This document shows, in pieces, positions 45,982 to 54,252 of a stretch of DNA of 64,000 nucleotides. The stretch covers positions 64,161,097 to 64,225,096 of the forward strand of contig NC_084836.1 of assembly GCF_033115175.1 (NCBI RefSeq), written 5' to 3'. This stretch comes from Lepus europaeus. Lineage: Eukaryota > Chordata > Mammalia > Lagomorpha > Leporidae. A model generated the notes under the pieces. The model was given only the letters and a program-made list of their open reading frames with translations, searched no databases and had not been told where the DNA came from. The position numbers and the translations under genes were made by a program. How positions within the stretch are numbered: position 1 is the stretch's first letter; each line of letters starts with the position of its first letter.

Positions 45982-48900
45982 ACAGGCAGAGTGAATAGAG
46001 AGAGACAGGGAGAAAGGTCTTCCTTTTTGCCGTTGGTTCACCCTCCAATGGCCGCTGCGGCCAGCACATCATGCTGATCCGAAGCCAGGAGCCAGGTGCT
46101 TCTCCTGGTCTCCCATGCGGGTGCAGGGCCCAAGCACTTGGGCCATCCTCCACTGCCTTCCCGGGCCATAGCAGAGAGCTGGCCTGGAAGAGGGGCAACC
46201 GGGATAGAATCCGGCGCCCCAACTGGGACTAGAACCCGGTGTGCTGGCGCCGCAAGGCGGAGGATTAGCCTGTTAAGCCACGGCGCTGGCCTTTACTGCT
46301 TTTTCAAGACCATTAGTAGATTGGAAGTAGAGCAGCCAGGACATGAATTGCTGCCCGTACGGATGCCAGCATCACAGATGACAGCTTTACCCACTGTGCC
46401 ACAGCACAGGCCCTAGATAATGTGGGTTTTAAAGTGCAGATTGACCGAGGAACGCTTACAGTGATGTTTTTGTTGATCTATAGCTCAATTGGCTTAGTGT
46501 GGACTTCAATAATTGGAAAGACTGGGAAGATGATTCAGATGAAGACATGTCTAATTTTGATCGTTTCTCTGAGGTAAGTTCCTTTCACTACATTTTACCA
46601 CCCCTTTGCGGTGCATTTCTTTTTTTAAAGCTTTATTTATTTGAAAGTCAGAGTTAGAGAAGGAGAGGCAGAGAGAGAGAGGTCTTCCATCCGCTGGTTC
46701 ACTCCTCAGTTAGCCACAACGGCCGAACCTGTGCTGATCTGAAGCCAGGAGCTTCTTCCTGGTCTCCTACATGGGTGCAGGGGCCTAAGGACTTGAGCCA
46801 TCTTCCATTGCTTTCCCAGGCAATAGCAGAGAGCTGATCAGAAGTGAAGCAGCCAGAACTTGAACCAGCTCCCATATGGGATGTGGGCACTGCAGGCGGA
46901 AGCTTTACCCACTACACCACTGCAGTGGCCCCTGCAGTGCATTTCTGTGTAGTCATTTTAATTTGGTTGTAAGCACCTGGTAGTATTCAAAATGTGCACC
47001 ATTTTGTTTTCAAAAATCATTCTGCATTGACAGTTTTGAAATGTAACCTCTATGATTTCAAAAGAATTGTTAAAGCTGATGTGTAAAAGCAAAAGACAAG
47101 CCATAACAGTCTTACCAGTCCAACACACCTAGTTTTCCTTCTAGCATTGGAACAAGTCAGTGGTGGAGGGTGTGATCACAGTAGTCTTGCATTTCGGATC
47201 TATAAAATACAAATAAACACCTTTAAACACAATCCTTGTGAGATATTGACACTGGGAAGTATGCAGGAATATTTTTAGTTTGAAAAAAAAAATGGGGTTT
47301 AATTAGCCTGTTTTCTAAGATGTCACTCAAATGCATATTGTTATGGCCAATGAAAAAATGATATCTCTGTAGGCAGAATAAATCTTAAATGTACTAGAGA
47401 TGAGTTATATTAGGTTATAAGTTCAGTGTGCACTTAAATCCATTTCTCATTGGTAATTTGAAATTTTGAATTAACTTGACTTCATTTGTATTTCTTCATT
47501 GAGAACTAAGAGTTAAAAAGAGCCAAGTTTCCACCTTTGTGCATGCAATGGCTTATTTAACATCTCTCAATTATTCAGGCACTTTCAACAGAAGAGAAGA
47601 AAACTATATATTGCTGTGATTATCCTTATTTGTGTACAAGTCACATCTTAAAATTGTTCTCTTTTGCGGTTTTTGTTCTCTTTGTTTTACCTTTGAAGTA
47701 GCTCTTGAATGCTTTAAATTTTCTCTTGCTATTCTATTCTTACCTCTTAATATTGTGCCTAGCACACTTTGAGCATTTTTCCTGCTCAAAGAAACTGAGT
47801 ATGATTGGAGATGGAGAAACTACTAGTTCCTCCTGTTAACACAAGACTGGATTGCCCATAATTTTTGTGCTGAGAGACTTGACTAGGAGGAGTGTTGTGT
47901 GTGTTTATTGAGATAAGAACGTTTAATGAGATACACCTCTTAACAAATTGTAAGCACATCACAGCAGATGTTTTGAACTTGCTCATATTGTATACAGCTG
48001 TAACTTTGTACCTGTTGGAACACCAACTCCTTGTTTTCCCTTCTAAGCACTTCAGCCATCTTTTGCTGCCTTCCCAGGCTTTTTAACAGGAAACTGGATC
48101 AGAAACAGAGAAACTAGAGATTATGGGTTGTTAGCATCACAGTTGTTTCCGTGACTGTCATTTCTCTTAGCTTAATATCTTCAAGGCTCTTAGGCTAATA
48201 GTACTCAATCTTTTAAAAAAAATTCATTTAAAATATTTTATATTGCTTATTTGAAATACAGGAAATTTGCTGGCTCATCCCCTAAATACCATGACAGCTA
48301 AGGTTGAACCCAACTGGATCTGGGGGCTTAGTTCAGGTTTCCTACCAGAGTAGCAAACACCCAATTATTTGAGCCTCCTAGGGTATGCATTAGCAGGCAG
48401 CTGGAATGTAGAACAGAGACAAGACTCAAACCTAGACACTCCAATATGGGACGCATGCATCCTAAGTAGCATCTTAACGAAGGTGTCAAGTCAGATGCCT
48501 GCTATAAACTGTATTTACAAAGTTATAATTGGATTTTATTTTTCTGGAATTCAAATGTTACAGAGAATTGTCAATTTGAAGAAATAAATCTTTCCACATC
48601 TGTTAATAGTAGTTTAGTCTTTATTTCTATGTCCTCAAAATTTGTACTATTAGCTTTATGATTTAAACAACTAAAATTGAGAATTTGTCATAAGTTGTTT
48701 ATTGGCTCTTTACACTATAATTACAGAATACTATAAATAATAACATACACCTGTTCTGAGATAAAGTTTTAACAGCTGCAAAAAATCCCACCCACCCACC
48801 CCCTTTATTTAACCAAAATAACCAATATTCAGGATTTTGATGTTTAAAACATTTCTATCATCTTGCTGCGTGAATTTTAGTAACTTCACTTTTCTTTAGA

Positions 48901-50967
48901 AAAGATTTAGTCTTCCCTACAGGTTTTCAGGATTTCATGTAACTAACTTTTGCAAAAACAAAGGTGCTTGAGTTTATCATGTGCAAAAAATCTGACAGAT
49001 TTACAATCTATTCTGGAGTATGCAATCTAGCAATTAGGGCTTAATTTTAATATCTGAAATTTTACACTTCACATAGATGATGAACAACATGGGTGGTGAT
49101 GAGGATGTAGATTTGCCAGAAGTAGATGGAGCAGATGATGTAAGTCTAAAATTTTATTTTCTGTTTACTTTAATAGTAAGAAGCAATGTATTCACAGGAT
49201 AAAATTTAAGGTTACTTTCTTGGGCCACTTCAAGAGGTTTTTTTTGTTTGTTTGTTTCTAAAAAAGTACAATAGGGAAAAGCAGTTTTTAAAATGTGTGC
49301 ATTTTAAAGACCATACCTTAAAGTGGCCAGATTTCGCATAGATGCATTATGTGTACCTTATTTAATAGTTACTTTAAGGATCATTTTGTCTTTCTTTGTT
49401 AGAAAGTTTATAGGCCGGCGCCGTGGCTTAACAGGCTAATCCTCTGCCTTGCGGCGCCGGCACACCGGGTTCTAGTCCCGGTTGGGGCGCCGGATTCTAT
49501 CCCGGTTGCCCCTCTTCCAGGCCAGCTCTCTGCTATGGCCCGGGAAGGCAGTGGAGGATGGCCCAAGTCCTTGGGCCCTGCACCGCATGGGAGACGCACC
49601 TGGCTCCTGGCTTCGGATCAGCGAGACGCGCCGGCCGCAGCGGCCATTGGAGGGTGAACCAACGGCAAAAAGGAAGACCTTTCTCTCTGTCTCTCTCTCA
49701 CTATCCGCTCTGTCAAAAAAAAAAAAAAGTTTAGAGAGGGAGAAACACAAATCTTCCATCTGCTGGTTTACTTCCCAGATGACTGCAATGGCCAAGGCTG
49801 GACCACACCAAACTTCTGCTGGGTCTCCCACAAGGGTGGCAGGGAACCAAACACTTAGGCCATCTCCTATGCTTTTCCCAGACTATTAGAAGGGAGCTGC
49901 ATCAGAAGTGGAGTGGCCACGGCTTGAACCAGCGCCCATATGGGATGCCAACATTGCAAGCAGTGGCTTTACCTGGCCATAGTGTTTACCCCAGATTATT
50001 TTGTCTTAAAATGATAAGTTAAATAAACAAGTTTTATAGCAGAATTGATCAGAGGCTAGTTTTTTTTATACTTGAGACTACTTTCTCAGCATTCCCTGTT
50101 AGCTTTTTTTTTTTTTTTTTTTTTTAATTTATTTGAAAGGCAGAGTTAGGCAGAAAGAGAGGTGTTCCATCCACTGGTTCACTCCGCAGATGGCCAGAGC
50201 TGTGCCGATCCAAAGCCAGGAGCTTCTTCCGGGTCTCACATGAGGGTGCAGGGGCCCAAGCACTTGAAACGTCTTCTATTGTTTTCCCAGGCCATAGCAG
50301 AGAGCTGGATCAGAAGTGAAGCAGCTGGGGCTCGAACTGGCACCCATATGGGGTGCCAGTACTGCAGGCGGCAGTTCTGCCCGCTATGCCATAGCGCCAG
50401 CCCCTTTCTCAGCGTTTTATTAACATCTTCCAGAAAATTACTGAATGCAGTTTGGAAATTAATTCAGAATGAGCTGAATTTAAAGTTGATTGTCCATTGT
50501 TCATGAGCCATTTTTCCTCTTTGATGAAATGCCAAGTGGGAGGGGGACCAATTTAGGGCCAAATTCAAATGATAGGTTAAATTCTTAGCAAAAGCACATG
50601 CTAGTTTTTACAAGGATTAGATGGTTGCCTGTTCATTTGTTCACACCAAATAGATAAACTTGGCCTTAAATTAGATGCTTTAATTCCTTGACTTAATGTA
50701 ACCATGTATTTTTGCTACTTTGGTTTAAAGAATATGATAATTCAGCTTTTTAAAGGTAAACTGTTGAGTTCACAGAGTAATTTGTTAAGCCTGGTAAATT
50801 TTTTTTTCCCTACTTTAGGATTCACAAGACAGCGATGATGAAAGTAAGTGTCTTTTTAATTTATTTTTGGTATTTTTCCTATAAGACTTACTTAAAATTG
50901 GTATTATTCCCTGGTATTTCATATTAAATTTTTTTAAATTCTTTCAGAAATGCCAGATCTGGAATAA
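31478..50967 (+). CDS. PTGES3: PTGES3 (p23), HSP90 co-chaperone / cytosolic prostaglandin E synthase
   Basis: Eight exons: 31478-31479 (coding part), 44110-44223, 44363-44432, 45289-45387, 46484-46573, 49077-49139, 50819-50843, 50948-50967. All introns GT-AG, phases consistent, 160 codons, matching the human protein as I know it. Residues 1-~110 form the CS beta-sandwich that clamps ATP-bound HSP90; FNNW (103-106) is the conserved HSP90-contact segment. Tyr9, implicated in the glutathione-dependent PGH2 to PGE2 activity, is present. Residues ~112-160 are an acidic disordered chaperone tail with the PEVD caspase site at 139-142 and terminal PDLE. Acts in cytosol and nucleus on steroid receptors and other clients. 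Intron 1 is 12,630 nt; introns 3-6 carry SINEs. Confidence 0.98.
31480..34574 (+). other. PTGES3 intron 1, SINE-free first 3.1 kb
   Basis: CpG-rich to about 32080, then AT-rich unique sequence. No mobile element recognised. The rest of intron 1 (to 44109) is a SINE field. Confidence 0.65.
34575..34845 (-). mobile_element. C-repeat SINE, old
   Basis: GAGATGTATTTATTTTGACA tail to CCACAAAGTCTACCTCC. Confidence 0.7.
34981..35248 (-). mobile_element. C-repeat SINE
   Basis: Target-site duplication TGCCATACTT at 34971-34980 and 35249-35258; head GTGCCACGATGCTGGCCCC. Confidence 0.9.
35358..35626 (-). mobile_element. C-repeat SINE, old
   Basis: TAAGATTTATTTCAAAGAGT tail to GTGCTAAGGCACTGGCCCC. Confidence 0.8.
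35627..36039. other. PTGES3 intron 1, unassigned stretch
   Basis: About 410 nt of unique-looking sequence with a T run at 35991-36008. Confidence 0.5.
36051..36387 (-). mobile_element. C-repeat SINE, complete
   Basis: T run tail, head GTGTCACAGCACCGGCC. Target-site duplication AGATGAGACTT at 36040-36050 and 36388-36398. Confidence 0.92.
36489..36806 (-). mobile_element. C-repeat SINE, complete
   Basis: AAAGATTTATTTATTTCTTT tail to TATGCTACAGCGCCAGCCC head. Confidence 0.9.
37037..37560 (-). mobile_element. C-repeat SINE, old, split by a later SINE
   Basis: Tail and body at 37037-37149 (TTTAATTTGAAAGGCAGAAC); continues at 37462 with GGCAGGAGCCAGGAACCCC and TATTAGCAGGGAGATG. Confidence 0.75.
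37150..37460 (+). mobile_element. C-repeat SINE nested in the minus copy
   Basis: GGGCTGGCACTGTTGCACAG head to TCTTTCAAATCAATAAAAAA tail. Confidence 0.88.
37731..38022 (+). mobile_element. C-repeat SINE
   Basis: GGGCTGGTGCTGTGGTGTAG head to TTTCAAATGAATAAAATAAG tail. Confidence 0.88.
38033..38605 (+). mobile_element. C-repeat SINE, old, split by a young copy
   Basis: CTGCAGCCACTGTTGTCCAG head to CTCTGTCACTC at 38297; its tail CTTTCAAATAATCAATAG resumes at about 38586. Confidence 0.8.
38301..38575 (-). mobile_element. Young C-repeat SINE, 5' truncated, nested
   Basis: Target-site duplication TCTGTCACTCTTT at 38288-38300 and 38576-38588. T run and body complete; the tRNA-like head is missing beyond GGACTAGAACCTGG. 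Confidence 0.95.
38606..39415. other. PTGES3 intron 1, unassigned stretch
   Basis: About 800 nt, AT-rich, no element recognised. Confidence 0.5.
39416..39695 (+). mobile_element. C-repeat SINE
   Basis: GGGGCCGGCGCTGTGGCATAG head to CTTTCAAATAAATAAATC tail. Confidence 0.9.
39703..40012 (-). mobile_element. C-repeat SINE
   Basis: T run, ATTTTATTTGAAAGGCTTAG to AACACCACAGTGCCAGCC. It meets the plus copy tail to tail. Confidence 0.88.
40281..40610 (+). mobile_element. Young C-repeat SINE, complete
   Basis: Target-site duplication AAAACTCTTG at 40271-40280 and 40611-40620; head GCCGGCGCTGCGGCTCAATA. Confidence 0.96.
40621..41371. other. PTGES3 intron 1, mostly unassigned
   Basis: AT-rich. Contains (TG)n at 40793-40809, the unclassified repeat at 40815 and an A run at 41070-41087. 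Confidence 0.5.
40815..40862 (-). repeat. Unclassified repeat, copy 2
   Basis: Reverse strand reads GGCTTTCCCCACCTCACAATAAACC, then TTAAAAAA. Same word order as 26745-26800. Confidence 0.45.
41372..41975 (+). mobile_element. C-repeat SINE, older, split by a second plus copy
   Basis: GGGTCCAGCTTAGTGGCATAG head to about 41543; resumes 41860 with GCCACCCACATGGGTGACTC and ends TTTCAAAATAAGTATTTTT. Confidence 0.85.
41544..41859 (+). mobile_element. C-repeat SINE nested in the previous copy
   Basis: GGGCCAACGCTGTGGCGCAG head (about 41541) to AAAATAAATAAATCTTAAAA tail. Confidence 0.9.
42015..42345 (-). mobile_element. ERVL-MaLR (MST/MLT1-type) solo LTR remnant
   Basis: Reverse-oriented landmarks: GGCTTCTATAACAAAAAC, GAGGCTGGTAGTCC, AAGATCCTATCTCCAAGTAC, TTGGGGAAAATATAG and AACCCATGACA, the reverse of the TGTTATGG 5' end of MaLR LTRs. 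A (CA)n lies at 42069-42090. No internal coding region. Confidence 0.75.
42497..42790 (-). mobile_element. C-repeat SINE
   Basis: Target-site duplication CCTGTTACT at 42488-42496 and 42791-42799; head GAGCCATAGCGCCAGCC. Confidence 0.9.
43159..43427 (-). mobile_element. C-repeat SINE, internally deleted
   Basis: T run, TAAGATTTATTTATTTGAAA, head GAGCCACAATGTGGCCC. Confidence 0.85.
43520..43556 (-). mobile_element. C-repeat SINE tail fragment
   Basis: TTAAGATTTATTCATTTATT and TGAAAGGTGGA only. Confidence 0.6.
43570..43772 (-). mobile_element. C-repeat SINE, internally deleted
   Basis: Target-site duplication CCCATGCTT at 43561-43569 and 43773-43781. About 100 bp is missing between the CACGTGGGTGC and CTGGCACTTCAGG segments. 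Confidence 0.88.
44110..44223 (+). CDS. PTGES3: PTGES3 exon 2 (third base of Met1 to Ser39)
   Basis: Acceptor TTTGTAG; encodes QPASAKWYDRRDYVF, including Tyr9, and the first strands of the CS domain; donor GTAAAT. Confidence 0.97.
44363..44432 (+). CDS. PTGES3: PTGES3 exon 3 (Ser39 to Asn62)
   Basis: Encodes CLGGSDNFKHLNEIDLFHC and IDPN. A SINE target site begins 17 nt after its end. Confidence 0.97.
44457..44796 (-). mobile_element. C-repeat SINE 24 nt downstream of PTGES3 exon 3
   Basis: Target-site duplication CTTTAATC at 44449-44456 and 44797-44804. Antisense to the gene. Confidence 0.88.
45289..45387 (+). CDS. PTGES3: PTGES3 exon 4 (Asp63 to Lys95)
   Basis: 33 codons, DSKHKRTDRSILCCLRK through LTKERAK; acceptor TTTTAG, donor GTAGGT. 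Confidence 0.97.
45751..46305 (-). mobile_element. L1 3' end, severely 5' truncated
   Basis: AAAACTTTTATTTAATAAAT and TACAACTGTTGGATTATAG, then pyrimidine-rich CCCATCTCCTACTCCCTCTC, fit the rabbit L1 3' UTR in antisense. About 190 nt of L1 plus the nested SINE. Confidence 0.7.
45946..46291 (-). mobile_element. Young C-repeat SINE, complete, nested in L1
   Basis: Target-site duplication TTTACTGCTTTTT at 45933-45945 and 46292-46304; T run of about 35, head GTTAAGCCACGGCGCTGGCC. Confidence 0.95.
46484..46573 (+). CDS. PTGES3: PTGES3 exon 5 (Leu96 to Glu125)
   Basis: 30 codons with the HSP90-contact FNNWKDW and start of the acidic tail; acceptor CTATAG, donor GTAAGT. Confidence 0.97.
46621..46933 (-). 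mobile_element. C-repeat SINE 47 nt downstream of PTGES3 exon 5
   Basis: Target-site duplication GCGGTGCATTTCT at 46608-46620, GCAGTGCATTTCT at 46934-46946. Confidence 0.93.
46947..48041 (+). other. PTGES3 intron 5, unassigned stretch
   Basis: About 1.1 kb of AT-rich unique-looking sequence, no element recognised. Confidence 0.55.
48042..48140 (-). mobile_element. C-repeat SINE fragment, old
   Basis: AAGCACTTCAGCCATCTTTT and TTTAACAGGAAACTGGATCA only. Confidence 0.6.
48236..48485 (-). mobile_element. C-repeat SINE, old
   Basis: GCTTATTTGAAATACAGGAA to TAAGTAGCATCTTAACG. Confidence 0.65.
48486..49076 (+). other. PTGES3 intron 5, unassigned stretch before exon 6
   Basis: About 590 nt of AT-rich unique sequence; nothing recognised. 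Confidence 0.55.
49077..49139 (+). CDS. PTGES3: PTGES3 exon 6 (Met126 to Asp146)
   Basis: 21 codons of acidic tail, MMNNMGGDEDVDLPEVDGADD, containing the PEVD caspase-3/7 site ending at Asp142; acceptor ACATAG, donor GTAAGT. Confidence 0.97.
49411..49725 (+). mobile_element. Young C-repeat SINE with intact-looking pol III boxes
   Basis: A-box-like TGGCTTAACAGG at 49424-49435, B-box-like GGTTCTAGTCC at 49468-49478. Duplication AAAGTTTA at 49403-49410 and 49726-49733. Inserted beside a minus copy. Confidence 0.93.
49731..49992 (-). mobile_element. C-repeat SINE, old, tail missing
   Basis: GAGAGGGAGAAACACAAATC to GGCCATAGTGTTTACCCC. Confidence 0.75.
50107..50403 (-). mobile_element. C-repeat SINE, complete
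   Basis: T run, AATTTATTTGAAAGGCAGAG, head TATGCCATAGCGCCAGCC. CTTTCTCAGC occurs at 50081-50090 and 50404-50413, a possible eroded duplication. Confidence 0.9.
50404..50818 (+). other. PTGES3 intron 6, unassigned 3' part
   Basis: About 410 nt of unique sequence up to the exon 7 acceptor. Confidence 0.55.
50819..50843 (+). CDS. PTGES3: PTGES3 exon 7 (Asp147 to first base of Lys155)
   Basis: A 25-nt microexon encoding DSQDSDDE plus one base; acceptor ACTTTAG, donor GTAAGT. Confidence 0.95.
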
Positions 50968-52115
50968 GGAGTATTGTCATCACCTGGATTTTGAGAAAGA
51001 AAGTGATTTCTCTGCAAAATTTCATAATTGAGAGAATTCCTGAGTTGATAGCTCTAAAGGCGGATGCTGTATTTGCCTCCTTTAACCCATTTTTCAACCT
51101 ATTTGTTTTTTAAAAAGGCTTCATTAAGGGTTGATATGTACCATTGTATGGGGCAGTTTTAAGTCAGCTAAGGCAATAACCTTATGCATGAACATTTCCC
51201 AGACTTCATGAAGCTGTTGAGGTCCTAGATAATTGATACAGCAGTTGTGATAAATAAAAACATTTCACTTAAGTCTCCTTTACTTCTTCATAACATAGAT
51301 ACTGACATGATAGGAAGTGCTCAGCTTAGGGAAAGATAAGTAAATTTTAGGGTTTAGAACATGGACTCAAAAGTGGCTGAAACAAATTGGCTGACACCTT
51401 AAACTGATAACCGGCTATTCCTCTGGTGTATCCTTCAGGAGTGTTCCACTAAAGTTTATTTTTCAAAAAATTCACTTCACATTATTCTATGTAAGTGATC
51501 ACTTGTCAGTGTTCCAGATGTATCTTAGCTAAAACTAGTGAATGCCCTAACTTAGATGGTTTTTGAAGCCTATACATTTGGTATTGTTTGGCCCTTAAGC
51601 TTTTACATCTCTTAGCATGGAGGACGAAGAAAGCTGTACATTGTTGCTTGAGAGTCTGTACATTTAGACCAGATTTGTATTTGCACTGTCAGTATGGCAA
51701 ATGAGTGAAAAAAAATGTTAATACACTATTGGAAATTTTTTTTTATTTCTTTTTTTTTTTTTTTTCTGGTTCAGCTTATACCAGGGCTGAAAACCTCAAT
51801 TTATGTTCATGACAGTGGGGATTTTTTTAAATGTCTACATTCTTTCTAATAAACTGTTGGAAGACTTCTTGGCTGTCCTTTTAAGTGTCTGGTTTACTGT
51901 AACTTCATGTATTTACCATTTACTGGAATGGAATTTTTATTTTTGAGAAAGAACTTGGGACTATTCCTCTGTTGAATAAAGAGGCTTGCTGTAATGTCAC
52001 AGGAAACCTTCTTCTTAAAGTGGATCTGTAATAGAAAATTGTAGATGCACTTGGCAGCAGTTGAAAAAGGAAGTTGTTGTGATTTGATTGAAATAAAACT
52101 AAATGTGTTGTCCTC
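50948..52115 (+). CDS. PTGES3: PTGES3 exon 8: last codons and 3' UTR
   Basis: Completes Lys155 then MPDLE and TAA at 50965-50967. About 1.15 kb of AT-rich 3' UTR without SINEs follows. The end is estimated from the last signal. Confidence 0.9.
51253..51258 (+). terminator. PTGES3 proximal polyadenylation signal
   Basis: AATAAA about 290 nt after the stop. Confidence 0.55.
51848..51853 (+). terminator. PTGES3 middle polyadenylation signal
   Basis: AATAAA followed by TTGGCTGTCCTTTTAAGTGT. Confidence 0.55.
52092..52097 (+). terminator. PTGES3 distal polyadenylation signal
   Basis: AATAAA followed within 10 nt by ATGTGTTGTCC, a GU-rich downstream element; best candidate for the main end. Confidence 0.75.
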
Positions 52116-52216
52116 CACTACCTCTTTGAGCTTCTACATTTTGGTAGTTTTCATTGCCTCACAGCTGCTGTATTTATCATAGCCCAGAAATGTGTAGTAT
52201 TTCAGCACTTTAATTT

Positions 52217-52426
52217 CAAGAGGAAAGAGAGCGAGCTTTTGGTTGGTTCACTCCCCAGATGCTTGCCACAGCCAAGTGAAAGCCAGGAGCTGGGAACTCA
52301 ATCTGGGCTTGTCCCAAACTCCTTGAGCCATCATTGCCTTCCCAAGGTGTGCATTATCAGGTAGCTGGAGTAGAAGCAGAGTAGCCAGGATAGGCAACTT
52401 AACCAGTATGCCATAGGTCTGCCCCT
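52217..52426 (-). mobile_element. C-repeat SINE, old, tail missing
   Basis: TTGGTTCACTCCCCAGATGC to ATGCCATAGGTCTGCCCC. Confidence 0.75.
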
Positions 52427-52489
52427 CGACACTTCCCATGACCAGTAATTCAGGTCCAGTGCCAGGCAGTGTGTTAAAAGTGCTAGGAG

Positions 52490-52755
52490 GGGCTGGCGTT
52501 GTGGTGTAGCAGGTAAAGCCACTGCCTGCAGTGCTGGCATCCCATATGGGTGCCGGTTTGAGCCTCAGCTGCTCCACTTCCGATCCAGTTCTTTGCTGTG
52601 GCCTGGGAAAGCAGTAGAAGATGGCCCAAGTGCTTGGGCCCCTGCACCTGCATGAGAAACCCAGAAGAAACTCCTGGCTTCTGGCTTCGGATTGCCATAG
52701 CTCCAGATGTTGGAGTCATTTGGGGAGTGAACCAGTGGATAGAAGACCTCGCTTC
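52490..52755 (+). mobile_element. C-repeat SINE, tail lost
   Basis: GGGGCTGGCGTTGTGGTGTAG head to GGATAGAAGACCTCGC; runs straight into a minus copy. Confidence 0.88.
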
Positions 52756-52757
52756 AT

Positions 52758-52870
52758 TCCACTGGCTCACTCCCCAAATGAATGTGGCAGCTGGAACTTG
52801 GCCAGGATGAAGTCAGGCACTCTGTCCAGGTTTCCCACCTGGGTGGCAGGGCCTAAGCACTTCCTACCAG
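52758..52870 (-). mobile_element. C-repeat SINE fragment facing the previous one
   Basis: CCACTGGCTCACTCCCCAAA to GGCCTAAGCACTTCC; both tails are gone at the junction. Confidence 0.7.
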
Positions 52871-53039
52871 AGAAGGCATTGTATATCATTGCTTGGCTTG
52901 GCAGTAGGCATGTGTCAAAGACCTGAGTATTTGTTGCATGAATTTTCAAATACCATAGCATGACGAGGGTTTTGCAGAAGGTTGTGGAGGTAAGGAAACA
53001 AGTTAGTGCGATATTCAGTTGATGGAGGATGGGAAGTCA

Positions 53040-53322
53040 TGTGTCTCAAAGTGATTTAAGCCACTACCTACAATGCCAGCATCCCATATGAGAGTGCTGC
53101 TTTGAGTCCCAGCTGCTGTGCTGTTGATCCAGCTCCCTGCTAATGGTCTGATAGTCCAAGTGCTTGGGTCCCTGCCACCCATGTGGGAAATGGATGGAAC
53201 TCCTGGCTTTAGACCAGCCCAGCCCTGGCTGTTGAAACTGTGGCACTTGGGAATGAACCAACAGGGGAAATCTCTGGCTTTTTTTTTTTTCCACTCTGCC
53301 TTTCAAAGAATAAAGGAAGGGA
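53040..53322 (+). mobile_element. C-repeat SINE, old
   Basis: TTAAGCCACTACCTACAATG to CTGCCTTTCAAAGAATAAAG. Confidence 0.8.
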
Positions 53323-53431
53323 CAGACTCTGGTGGTAGGGCCCAGACACCCACTTCCCCCCAGACAATTCTTAATGGGTTTGGTGAAAACCTAAGATACT
53401 ACCAGTCTTGCTTTGCTCTTAAGTACTAGTT

Positions 53432-53682
53432 AGGTGCCAGTGATGTGGCACAGTGGGTTAAGGCCCACTTGGAGTGCTGGCATCACATGGGTGCCAGTCC
53501 CTGCCACTTCCCTTGCAATCTAGCTCCCTGCTAATGTACTGGGAAAGCAGTGGAAGATGACCCAAGTACTAGATGATAGGGCCCTAACCACGCATGTGAG
53601 AGACCAAGATGGAGTTCTAGGCTCCTAGCTATTTGTAGAGTGAACCAGTGGGTGGAAGATTTCTCTCTGTAAAACAAAAAGA
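53432..53682 (+). mobile_element. C-repeat SINE, old
   Basis: AGGTGCCAGTGATGTGGCAC to GGAAGATTTCTCTCTGTAAA. Confidence 0.8.
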
Positions 53683-53701
53683 CGTACAAGCGTCTATCTG
53701 C

Positions 53702-53966
53702 TTTTTAAGACTTTATTTTAAAAGTTGGTTACGTATAGGGAGGGAGCCAGAACTTTATCCACTAGTTCATTCACCAAATGGCCACACTGGGCATGGTAAA
53801 CCAGGAGCTTCTTAGGAGGAACCCAAGCGTTGGGCTGTCCGCTGCTGCTTTCTCAGGTGCATAAATGGAGCTGGATTGGAAGTGGAGCAGCCAGACTAAA
53901 CCTATGACTATGGGATCCCAGCGCTGAATGCCACAGCTTAACCCGCTGCACCACGGCACTGGCCCC
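53702..53966 (-). mobile_element. C-repeat SINE, old
   Basis: TTTTAAGACTTTATTTTAAA to GCACCACGGCACTGGCCCC. Confidence 0.8.
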
Positions 53967-53968
53967 AA

Positions 53969-54177
53969 TTTTTATTTTGGAAAGGCAGAGAGCCGGTTTA
54001 TATCTTCCATATGTTGGTTTACTAAACAGGAACTCTGCTACATACATAAGCTATTATCTGCATTCCAGGATGTACATTAGCAGGAAGCTTGATCTGATTG
54101 GAGGAGCTGAGATCCAGCCCAGGCCCTCTGATGTCTCCAAAACAGCAGTTTACCCTCTGAACCCAACAGCTGCCCCT
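53969..54177 (-). mobile_element. C-repeat SINE, old
   Basis: TTTTATTTTGGAAAGGCAGA to AACCCAACAGCTGCCCC. Confidence 0.7.
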
Positions 54178-54252
54178 TATGTCTTCTGAAATGAAAAATG
54201 TCAGTAATATTGGATGATTGGATGAGTTCATTTGTGATAGGAATCTATCAGT

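Larger units (their letters stand above)
45603..46414 (-). mobile_element. C-repeat SINE, older, split by an L1 that holds a young SINE
   Basis: Body at 45603-45750 (GAGACAGCTCCCCAGATGGC); remaining 5' part at 46306-46414 (ACCATTAGTAGATTGGAAG, TGTGCCACAGCACAGGCCC). The gap is filled by the L1 end and a young SINE. Confidence 0.8.

Noticed and set aside
49411-49500. tRNA gene from A- and B-box-like sequence
   Set aside because: The boxes belong to the tRNA-derived head of a young C repeat. It lacks a foldable acceptor stem and anticodon arm that I could pair, and continues into the SINE body.
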